Assembly: GCA_902800345.1 (NCBI GenBank)
Contig: CADCDO010000027.1
Span: forward strand, 1-50,793
Source: Fibrobacter succinogenes
GTDB taxonomy: Bacteria > Fibrobacterota > Fibrobacteria > Fibrobacterales > Fibrobacteraceae
Reading direction: 5' to 3'
Length of the DNA stretch: 50,793 bases
Below, one piece after another: positions 7,370 through 14,024 of this stretch. Numbering within the stretch: the first letter of the stretch is position 1; each line of letters opens with the position of its first letter. A program made the position numbers and the translations under genes. The notes under the pieces were generated by a model. It saw only the letters and a program-made list of their open reading frames with translations, had not been told where the DNA came from and ran no database searches.

Positions 7370-8398
7370 ATGAACGAGGTCCTTCAATTAGTATCGAAGC
7401 ACAGAAGCGCCATAATGGGCTTTGCCATATTATGGATTATGCTGTTTCATTTGCCTGTTCCTACAGATTTTTCCGCAATCGACTTTATCAAATCCATCGG
7501 ATATGGCGGCGTTGATGTCTTTTTGTTCCTATCAGGATTCGGTTTGTATTTTTCGATGTCGAGGAAAAACTTCATATTGAAAAAATACTATAAGAGTCGC
7601 TTTTTCCGCATTGTTCCCGAATTTTGGTTTGTACTATGCGTTGTCTTTCTAGTACAAATGAATTTTAATCTCAACAGTTTTTATTCTTTGATATGCAGAG
7701 CAACGACTTTAGGGTACTGGGTCAAACGTTATGACGACTTATGGTTTATATCTTGCATATTATTATTGTATACAATTTTTCCCATCTACTTTAGATTATT
7801 CAAAAAATACGGGACCAAAGTCTCTTTATTTTTTATCGGAGCTGGGCTGTCGTTAATTTTAATCTATGCGTTAACGTGTATTTTCTTCTATGACAATAAA
7901 AACTTCAGAGGCATGATTATATTGACATACGCAAGAATCCCGATTTTTTTCATCGGAGCAACTTTTGGATACTGGGCAAAAGAAGGTTGCAGCATCGTTT
8001 TAACAAATAAACTAAAAACTATTGGAATAACATCGGCCATCGTTGCGGTAATCACTTTAACTTGTTTTATGAAATTTTCACACAGCTTATTGCAAACATG
8101 CTCGCTAGCCTACTTGCCCTACATCGTCATAACCCCTGTTCTTTGCATTCTTCTTGCGATATTTTTTGAAAAATGGAGTATTCTCGATAAAATATTTACC
8201 ATCATGGGGCTTTTGTCTTTGGAACTGTACTTATGCCACGTGTATATTTACAAGCTATTTTTTTCCTTCATAGACTATCTCGATAAGGATTCCTCCAACA
8301 TCCTTATCATGTTGCTTTCATTTTTAGCGGCATACGCATTGTATTTTATAAATCGAAAAATTTTCACCAAAAGGACCAATTTCAGAATTAGGCCCTAA
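7370..8398 (+). CDS. Acyltransferase 3 family membrane protein
   Basis: 342 residues with about ten transmembrane helices. The N-terminal block (HRSAIMGFAILWIMLFHLP, then GGVDVFLFLSGFGLYFS and FRIVPEFWFV) has the catalytic-type histidine and the VDVFFFLSGF-like signature of the OafA/NolL family. These proteins move acetyl or other acyl groups onto surface sugars or lipids at the cytoplasmic membrane. The A/T-rich composition and position next to surface lipoproteins fit an accessory cell-surface role. It converges with the lipoprotein operon at 8406 with only 7 bases between. Confidence 0.88.
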   Translation: MNEVLQLVSKHRSAIMGFAILWIMLFHLPVPTDFSAIDFIKSIGYGGVDVFLFLSGFGLYFSMSRKNFILKKYYKSRFFRIVPEFWFVLCVVFLVQMNFNLNSFYSLICRATTLGYWVKRYDDLWFISCILLLYTIFPIYFRLFKKYGTKVSLFFIGAGLSLILIYALTCIFFYDNKNFRGMIILTYARIPIFFIGATFGYWAKEGCSIVLTNKLKTIGITSAIVAVITLTCFMKFSHSLLQTCSLAYLPYIVITPVLCILLAIFFEKWSILDKIFTIMGLLSLELYLCHVYIYKLFFSFIDYLDKDSSNILIMLLSFLAAYALYFINRKIFTKRTNFRIRP

Positions 8399-8405
8399 AC
8401 CGCAA

Positions 8406-9467
8406 TCACCAAGAGTCTGATTCGCAAATGTGGTAAGTATCTTCGAAACTGGCGAACGTTCCGTCTTTTTTAGCACGCCGGCAAACTACCGGAAGCGAGC
8501 GTTCTTCCTTGACACATCCATTTTGAACAAGCGTCTTTCCGTCAGATTCATAGACTCTCATGCAATCGACATCTTGACAAGGGCGACCGCCCATGCCCAT
8601 CGTTGAATAATCGTAATCAAAGACTTTGCCTTTATACGTAAACTTGATGGAATAAGTTCCATGCGATCCGCCACCGTAGTATTGCACATTCGTGATTTCT
8701 TGCATGGAACCATTGACAAAAAATTCTGCTTTATGAACTTCATATACAGGGGTTAACTCGCCTCCGATACATTCTGTTGGGTTACTCTGTACGTACACAA
8801 AGCCTTCTTCGCCATCATATTTAAAGCTACAAATGAGGTCATCTTCGCCAACATTTCTTTTAAACACTGTGTATGCAGTGCTATCCACACAGAAAAGGGC
8901 TTCCTGGTTTGGAACGCGAATATCGAAAAGTTTCGTCGGGTCCGCGACCGTCGCGGAACTTGACGAACTGTTACTGGATCCTTCGCTGGAGCTCAGGATG
9001 ACGGTTTGCGATGAGCTGCTCACGTCATTGCGAGAGTTCGAAGAACTCGAAGCAATCCATGAGGAACTAGACCCTTCGACAGGCTTGCTTCGACCAGACT
9101 CAGCACTAGCGGGGACCTTGGAACTGCTACTGGATCCTATCGCTGCGCTCCAGGATGACGAAATCGTAAAAAGTGTCGAGGATGACGACGTTGGAGCATC
9201 CACGGACGACGACACGGCGACTGTTGCGGATGACGACGTGGGGGCAGTTGCAGAACTTGACGAACTGTTACTGGATCCTTCGCTGGAGCTCAGGATGACG
9301 GTTTGCGATGAGCAACTCACGTCATTGCGAGAGTTCGAAGAACTCGAAGCAATCCATGAGGAACTCATAAAATTTTCTGATTGCGCATTGAATATACTAT
9401 CTGAATTTTCATCGGAGCAAGCAACAAAAAACAGTGAGCAAATTGGCAAGATTTTACATAAATTCAT
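8406..9467 (-). CDS. Serine-linker lipoprotein, paralogue 1 of 3
   Basis: 353 residues. Signal peptide with lipobox FVAC (Cys17), then ~160 residues of serine-rich linker, then a ~175-residue globular domain with paired cysteines (blocks DDLICSFKYDGEEGFVYVQ, VFDYDYSTMGMGGRPCQ, LPVVCRRA). The same domain ends the proteins at 11798 and 12769, so they are paralogues; I recognise no named family. The linker is built from modules such as SSSWIASSSSNSRNDV and VILSSSEGSS that are translated palindromic DNA repeats. Last gene of a four-gene minus-strand operon, 11 bases after its neighbour. Probable role at the outer membrane, ligand unknown. Confidence 0.85.
   Translation of the reverse strand: MNLCKILPICSLFFVACSDENSDSIFNAQSENFMSSSWIASSSSNSRNDVSCSSQTVILSSSEGSSNSSSSSATAPTSSSATVAVSSSVDAPTSSSSTLFTISSSWSAAIGSSSSSKVPASAESGRSKPVEGSSSSWIASSSSNSRNDVSSSSQTVILSSSEGSSNSSSSSATVADPTKLFDIRVPNQEALFCVDSTAYTVFKRNVGEDDLICSFKYDGEEGFVYVQSNPTECIGGELTPVYEVHKAEFFVNGSMQEITNVQYYGGGSHGTYSIKFTYKGKVFDYDYSTMGMGGRPCQDVDCMRVYESDGKTLVQNGCVKEERSLPVVCRRAKKDGTFASFEDTYHICESDSW
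8976..9002. repeat. Class B palindromic repeat, in-frame in a linker
   Basis: 27-bp unit beginning GGATCCTTCGCT and ending CAGGATGAC. Read on the minus strand as VILSSSEGS. Identical to 9273-9299 and 13537-13563; one substitution from 13378-13404. Confidence 0.85.
9024..9059. repeat. Class A palindromic repeat, in-frame in a linker
   Basis: 36-bp unit beginning GTCATTGCGAG and ending GAAGCAATCCA. Minus-strand reading gives WIASSSSNSRND. Identical to 9321-9356 and 12518-12553; three substitutions from 13456-13491. Confidence 0.85.
9070..9117. repeat. Class C repeat, in-frame in a linker
   Basis: 48-bp unit starting GACCCTTCGACAGGCTTG. Minus-strand reading gives KVPASAESGRSKPVEG-type residues. 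A near-identical copy lies at 12411-12458. It resembles the widely dispersed GTCGAAGGG repeat class. Confidence 0.8.
9132..9159. repeat. Class B' palindromic repeat, read in a different frame from class B
   Basis: 28-bp unit beginning GGATCCTATCGCT and ending CAGGATGAC. Read as SSWSAAIGS on the minus strand. The copies at 12473-12500 and 13585-13612 differ only at one central base. Confidence 0.85.
9273..9299. repeat. Class B palindromic repeat, in-frame in a linker
   Basis: Second class B copy within the linker of the lipoprotein at 8406-9467, identical to 8976-9002. Confidence 0.85.
9321..9356. repeat. Class A palindromic repeat, in-frame in a linker
   Basis: Second class A copy within the same linker. 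The order A then B, as read along the minus strand, recurs as a block (9356-9273 and 9059-8976), which points to tandem duplication of a two-repeat block. Confidence 0.85.
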
Positions 9468-9478
9468 ATCAAAACCTA

Positions 9479-11770
9479 TTAAAGAATATACGGGCGGACT
9501 TGTTTAAAAATCAATTTACGGTCCTCCCCCATCACCTTGAATTCAATGTCAAGGGCTAGCGCATCGGAATACACATCGTAAAGTACCGCAAAACGGTTTT
9601 GGATTTTCAAAACAAATTGATAAAGCGAATATATTTCACCATCCGACAGGATGAGCGAATCGGGGCATAATGAAGAATGTTGCAACAAGACGCTCTGTAC
9701 GCCACGTGCCGGCGGCGGAGACGGAATAATCGAAATAATTTCCGGGAGTTCACCGCCTTCGGGATTCGTAATCGAAGTTTCACCCACTTGGATATTCGCG
9801 TAAATACCCGCGACCGAGTAATCCGCAATATTCTGCGTGATGATGACGCCATTCGCGACTTCATCCGGGTAAGCTTCATGAACAGCGACCGCCATTTGCA
9901 CGGACATGTGATTGATGTTCCAAAGAGTCCGTTCCTCGAACGCCTTGAAGCTCCACACAGATGCCCACACCTTGCGAATTTCATCGGATGGCAAATCCTT
10001 TTCGCGTGCCGTCGCCTTGACAGACTTATAAAGCCCAGCCCCGTTAAAGTCTTCCAAATCTTCGGAATTCGTACTGGATCGCAGACGTACACCCGCTTCG
10101 CCGTAAAGCGTGCGAACTTTCGCATCGAGAGCATCGCCAAAATCTTTATCCACAGGAATATGCTTGAACATATAGCGGATGTTGTCGAGTACCGCTTCTC
10201 GCAAACGCGTATCCGTCACAAAATCTTCACGAGCGATAAGATTTTCAATGTAGCTACGGAGCGTAGCAAACTTGGACGCTTCGGCTGATTCAGTCCCCTG
10301 AGCAAGCTGAAGGGCGCTGACGCAAGCATTTTTCACTTGCGTACAAATTTCAGACGCACGACCTTCTTTTCCGCAATCATCAAAAGAGCGACCGCACAGT
10401 TCCTCCGTAACTTGAGCATAATCCATAAAATGACTGTAATGGTAGAACGGCACGGCAAATCCATCTGGAGTATTTTCGGGCAGCAACTTGTGAAGTTCAG
10501 CAAGATTTGCCGCCTTCACGCCCACCGATTTTGAAGACTTGAAATTGAGATTTGCAAAATCGACGAGTCCAGAATCCGACAAATCGAACGAAAGCGTTTT
10601 CTGTTCACGCACATTCTTGTTCCAGAACGCTTGAGCCTCTTCGAGCGTTGCCTCGCGAATCGTATAAGAGTTCGATTTGACTTCCAGCATCACGAGCTTT
10701 CCGCAAAGAGTAAGCAAACTATCAGGAAGTTCATTTCCATTGAACGCGATATTCGGCGTCTTGCGTGCTTGAGCGGCGAGGTTCACATGCGAAAGCGGAG
10801 TCTGCGCATCCTTACTGATTGTAGCTGCGACAAGCGGTATTTCGGCAGGAAGCGTTTCAAGAATCAAAATATCGTGCGAAGAGACAATCGCCGTATCGAG
10901 TTCTGCGGCAGTGAGTTTGCGGAGCGTCCCATAAGCCGTTCCCTTATTCATGATCTGGTAAGGAATATCGCCAAAGAGTTCCGCATGCGTAAAGACCAGA
11001 ATATCCGCTTTTTTAAATTCGTTGGCATATTCGGCAGCAGCCCTCTCGGCCGTTGAACCCGCCGGCATATAGAACAAGCGATTTTTAGAACCGCTCGAAT
11101 CGAGGAACAGCAATTTTCCTTCAATTAACTTATAAGCAACAGCAACTTGTTCGGGAGTTATATAATCCGCTGGGAAGAACGTCAACGCAATCATGGAATC
11201 TACAGAAGGGTAATACGCAAGCGTTCCTGCGGCGGTATTCTTTTCGGCACTGAAATACGTTTCCACATTAAAAACGGCAAGCGAACGTGTATCGCCCAGC
11301 ACCATTTCCGCAAAATCGTAATGATATGAATACCTCATTGTATTCATAAAGTGAACCTGGGGTTTGTCAGTATCAAAATCCGTAATGACAAATTTTACGA
11401 GATAGCTTATCCCCATTTCCGTTTTCGAGGCGTAGGACATCTTGCGGAAAGCATCGTAGCCATCTTGCTTGTAAAAACCAGTGTATTGGTCTTCGTTCTG
11501 GATAAAAACGGGGAGCAGAGAATCACTGGATCCTATGGATGAACTGCTTTCGTCATTGCGAGAACTCGAAGAGCTGATAGAATCCATCCCACTTGAAGAT
11601 TCCACATCAGGGCCGGATTGACGGGAAGAACTAGAGACGGCATCACCACATTCTCCGGATTGTTCATCACAAGGAAGAACAAGAGCAGGATTGTCATCAC
11701 TACACGCCAATAACGCCGCCATCAGTGATGCAAGCAAGAATTGAATATAAGCAAAACGACCCAAACGCAT
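9479..11770 (-). CDS. Lipoprotein with phosphohistidine-type and PEP/pyruvate-binding ATP-grasp domains
   Basis: 763 residues. Signal peptide with lipobox LLAC (Cys23), a short serine linker to ~85, then an unassigned domain. Residues ~321-342 (DAQTPLSHVNLAAQARKTPN) resemble the swivelling domain of PEP synthase and pyruvate phosphate dikinase, with H328 at the phosphohistidine position. Residues 561-575 (VRLRSSTNSEDLEDF) and the terminal KQVRPY are hallmarks of the PPDK N-terminal ATP-grasp domain. The order is reversed relative to classical PEP synthase. A lipid anchor implies an extracytoplasmic place where ATP is scarce, so a binding or scaffold role is possible. It sits within the lipoprotein operon, 27 bases after its upstream neighbour. 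Confidence 0.82.
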   Translation of the reverse strand: MRLGRFAYIQFLLASLMAALLACSDDNPALVLPCDEQSGECGDAVSSSSRQSGPDVESSSGMDSISSSSSRNDESSSSIGSSDSLLPVFIQNEDQYTGFYKQDGYDAFRKMSYASKTEMGISYLVKFVITDFDTDKPQVHFMNTMRYSYHYDFAEMVLGDTRSLAVFNVETYFSAEKNTAAGTLAYYPSVDSMIALTFFPADYITPEQVAVAYKLIEGKLLFLDSSGSKNRLFYMPAGSTAERAAAEYANEFKKADILVFTHAELFGDIPYQIMNKGTAYGTLRKLTAAELDTAIVSSHDILILETLPAEIPLVAATISKDAQTPLSHVNLAAQARKTPNIAFNGNELPDSLLTLCGKLVMLEVKSNSYTIREATLEEAQAFWNKNVREQKTLSFDLSDSGLVDFANLNFKSSKSVGVKAANLAELHKLLPENTPDGFAVPFYHYSHFMDYAQVTEELCGRSFDDCGKEGRASEICTQVKNACVSALQLAQGTESAEASKFATLRSYIENLIAREDFVTDTRLREAVLDNIRYMFKHIPVDKDFGDALDAKVRTLYGEAGVRLRSSTNSEDLEDFNGAGLYKSVKATAREKDLPSDEIRKVWASVWSFKAFEERTLWNINHMSVQMAVAVHEAYPDEVANGVIITQNIADYSVAGIYANIQVGETSITNPEGGELPEIISIIPSPPPARGVQSVLLQHSSLCPDSLILSDGEIYSLYQFVLKIQNRFAVLYDVYSDALALDIEFKVMGEDRKLIFKQVRPYIL

Positions 11771-11797
11771 TCTAAACTCCTAACAAACTATATTACA

Positions 11798-12706
11798 TTA
11801 ATCAGACAAACGACTATCGCCCGGACAAAGTTCAAAATTGTCGGAAAAATCACCAAACGAACCATCTTCCACATTAGCAAAACGACATACAATAGGTAGT
11901 TGCCTAACCTTACCTAAATCGTCTCCATACATGTTGCAACCGTCTTCTATGCGCGTTGTTCCATCGGCCTCATAAACACTGAGACAATCCATTTCATGGC
12001 AGGGGCGAAAAGCAAAATTTATTGAAGAACGGGCGTATTCAAATACTTTACCGTCATAGCTAAAGCGGAACGAATCGTTATGGTGATTTCCGCCCCAGTC
12101 ATAAACCACGTCATTCAGAGTTTCATACTTTCCGTTGACATAGATAACGGCAGAATCGACACTCATATCTGGATAAAATCCCCAAGTTGAAGAACACCCC
12201 GTAGGCGAAGCCTGTACATAAACATAGCCTTCCATACCTGCATACTTAAAAGAGCAAATCCAATCTTTCTGGTCAAAATCGCCTTCGAAGCCTCGACCAA
12301 ATTTTTCCGTCATGTCGCAGTGATAAACCGCTTTTTTCGGAACACGCGTCTTGAAGATTTGCAATGGGTCACCCGGAACTTCACCCGACAATTTTTTAGC
12401 AGACGAACTCGACCCTTCAACATGCTTGCTTCGACCAGATTCAGCACTAGCAGGGACCTTGGAACTGCTACTGGATCCTATCGCTCCGCTCCAGGATGAC
12501 GAGGATGAACTGCTTACGTCATTGCGAGAGTTCGAAGAACTCGAAGCAATCCATGAAGAACTGGAGGATTCCGGATCGAGCCCGGAATGATGGGAAGAGG
12601 AACTGGACTGGTTTTCGGACCATGCGTTGAGAGCACTGGAAGAATCGTCACCGCATGCGATAACGAAAACGACAATGCAACTGAACAACAGTTTACTGCT
12701 TCTCAT
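11798..12706 (-). CDS. Serine-linker lipoprotein, paralogue 2 of 3
   Basis: 302 residues. Lipobox VIAC (Cys18), serine linker to ~115, then the globular domain shared with the proteins at 8406 and 12769: KDWICSFKYAGMEGYVYVQ, VYDWGGNHHNDSFRFSYDGKVFEY, FRPCHEMDCLSVYEADG and LPIVCRFA. The linker is shorter than in its sisters and includes HHSGLDPESSS, KVPASAESGRSK and WIASSSSNSRNDV, each a translated repeat. Cysteine spacing is conserved in all three copies, suggesting disulfides. Ligand and partner are unknown. The gap to the upstream gene is 62 bases, the largest in the operon. Confidence 0.85.
   Translation of the reverse strand: MRSSKLLFSCIVVFVIACGDDSSSALNAWSENQSSSSSHHSGLDPESSSSSWIASSSSNSRNDVSSSSSSSWSGAIGSSSSSKVPASAESGRSKHVEGSSSSAKKLSGEVPGDPLQIFKTRVPKKAVYHCDMTEKFGRGFEGDFDQKDWICSFKYAGMEGYVYVQASPTGCSSTWGFYPDMSVDSAVIYVNGKYETLNDVVYDWGGNHHNDSFRFSYDGKVFEYARSSINFAFRPCHEMDCLSVYEADGTTRIEDGCNMYGDDLGKVRQLPIVCRFANVEDGSFGDFSDNFELCPGDSRLSD
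12411..12458. repeat. Class C repeat, in-frame in a linker
   Basis: Second copy of the unit at 9070-9117, with a few substitutions. Adjacent to the class B' copy at 12473-12500, in the same order as at 9070-9159. Confidence 0.8.
12473..12500. repeat. Class B' palindromic repeat, in-frame in a linker
   Basis: Encodes SSWSGAIGS on the minus strand; one central base differs from 9132-9159. Confidence 0.85.
12518..12553. repeat. Class A palindromic repeat, in-frame in a linker
   Basis: Identical over 36 bases to the two copies in the lipoprotein at 8406-9467, although the globular domains of the two proteins have diverged strongly. Confidence 0.85.
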
Positions 12707-12768
12707 AATAATATACCTCGTAAAAGCCTAAATGCTCATTCTAAAAGCAACCAAAAGCACGACAAACT

Positions 12769-13776
12769 CTAATCGTTTCCTTGAGTTCGTGGATCGCCCT
12801 CACATACTTTAAAATTATCAGTAAAGTCAAAAATTTGATTTTCCGCATTCACGCCATTACAAACGATAGGAATAGCACGCTGTTCGTCACAACCATTCAC
12901 AACATAAGTTTTTCTATCTGATTCAAAGACATTTAAGCAGTCCATTCCTTGACAAGGACGCCCACCAAAACCTAACGACGATTGTCCGTAACGGAAGACT
13001 TTACCTTTATATGTAAACCACAACTTTTGTACGTGATGATTTCCACCCCATTCGTATTTAACATCCGATATATCCACAAATTTCCCATTGACATAAAGTT
13101 CCGCTTTATCAACATCATAGTTAGGCGTTAAGGAAAGTCCAAAAGAACAAGAAATAGGCGATAATTGCACATACAAGAAACCTTTTTCGCCATCGTAATC
13201 GTACGTGCATACAAAATCATTCTGCGGAAAAGTTTCTCTAAAAACACGGTCTCCCCAATCTCCTTTTTCCTCGCATGTGTAAGCATCCCGTTTCGGGACT
13301 CGCAATTCGAAAATTTTCGACGGATCTGTAAGGATTTCACTGGAAGATGAAATGACTTCGCTCGAAGAACTGCTACTGGATCCTTCGCTAGAGCTCAGGA
13401 TGACGTTTTGCGAAGAACTACTTACATCATTACCAATGCTTGATGAACTTTTCACGTCATTGCGAGAACTCGAAGAGCTCGAAGCAATCCATGAGGAAGA
13501 TGATTCCGGGTCAGGCACGGATTTATGGGATGAACTGGATCCTTCGCTGGAGCTCAGGATGACGTTTTGCGATGAACTGCTACTGGATCCTATCGCTTCG
13601 CTCCAGGATGACGATGTGGGGGCATCCTCGGATGACGACTTTGGATTATTCACAGATGACGACGACGCAATTGAACTTGACAGATTTTCGGACCATGCGT
13701 CGAGCGCACTTGAAGAATCATCGCCGCATGCGACAACTAAAAACAACGAAGAAAGAGGCAATAAAAACCGTTTCAT
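12769..13776 (-). CDS. Serine-linker lipoprotein, paralogue 3 of 3
   Basis: 335 residues from the ATG at 13776, chosen because AAGGAAG lies 7 bases upstream and a lipoprotein signal (lipobox VVAC, Cys17) follows at once; the 38-codon upstream extension has neither. The serine linker runs to ~155 and the shared domain follows (FVCTYDYDGEKGFLYVQ, VKYEWGGNHHVQKLWFTYKGKVFRYG, GGRPCQGMDCLNVFESD, IPIVCNG). It is the first gene of the four-gene operon, so the operon promoter should lie in 13777-14024, shared with the divergent glycoside hydrolase gene. Confidence 0.85.
   Translation of the reverse strand: MKRFLLPLSSLFLVVACGDDSSSALDAWSENLSSSIASSSSVNNPKSSSEDAPTSSSWSEAIGSSSSSSQNVILSSSEGSSSSHKSVPDPESSSSWIASSSSSSRNDVKSSSSIGNDVSSSSQNVILSSSEGSSSSSSSEVISSSSEILTDPSKIFELRVPKRDAYTCEEKGDWGDRVFRETFPQNDFVCTYDYDGEKGFLYVQLSPISCSFGLSLTPNYDVDKAELYVNGKFVDISDVKYEWGGNHHVQKLWFTYKGKVFRYGQSSLGFGGRPCQGMDCLNVFESDRKTYVVNGCDEQRAIPIVCNGVNAENQIFDFTDNFKVCEGDPRTQGND
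13378..13404. repeat. Class B palindromic repeat, in-frame in a linker
   Basis: Encodes VILSSSEGS; one substitution (CTAGAG for CTGGAG) from the other class B copies. Confidence 0.85.
13456..13491. repeat. Class A palindromic repeat, in-frame in a linker
   Basis: Three substitutions from the other class A copies, all in the central palindrome, and the reading remains WIASSSSSSRND. Confidence 0.85.
13537..13563. repeat. Class B palindromic repeat, in-frame in a linker
   Basis: Identical to 8976-9002 and 9273-9299, more than 4 kb away in a different gene. Confidence 0.85.
13585..13612. repeat. Class B' palindromic repeat, in-frame in a linker
   Basis: Encodes SSWSEAIGS. It lies 21 bases from a class B copy, so related DNA is read in two different frames within one linker. 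Confidence 0.85.
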
Positions 13777-13911
13777 AAACACTTCCTTAACCTTTTCACC
13801 ATTCGTAAATATACTATTGCCGCCCCCAAAAATCAATACATTTATGCAACAAAATCCTAAATATTTAACAAAAATCACTATTTTTAGCAAAATATTTCGA
13901 TAAATATTTTC

Positions 13912-13935
13912 TATATGCTACACTCGTAGCATATA
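13912..13935. promoter_or_regulatory. Perfect 10-bp dyad between divergent transcription units
   Basis: TATATGCTAC at 13912-13921 and GTAGCATATA at 13926-13935, with a 4-base centre (ACTC). It lies between the lipoprotein operon start (13776) and the glycoside hydrolase start (14025). Being perfectly symmetric and A/T-flanked, it could be an operator serving both directions. No T-run follows, so it is not a terminator. Confidence 0.5.
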
Positions 13936-14024
13936 CAGCGATTGACGCATCATTCGTCCACACCCAATCTCATTCGATATTTTATTATCTTCTTAGGATA
14001 GCCCCATTATTTTAAGAGGTCCCT

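Noticed and set aside
8833..9507. 224-residue plus-strand frame with repeated DELLLDPSLEL and LREFEELEA blocks
   Set aside because: It is antisense to the serine linker of the lipoprotein at 8406-9467. Its apparent repeats are the complementary reading of the palindromic DNA units, and it has no ribosome-binding site.
13352..13903. 183-residue plus-strand frame rich in D, E and L
   Set aside because: Antisense to the linker of the lipoprotein at 12769-13776, for the same reason.
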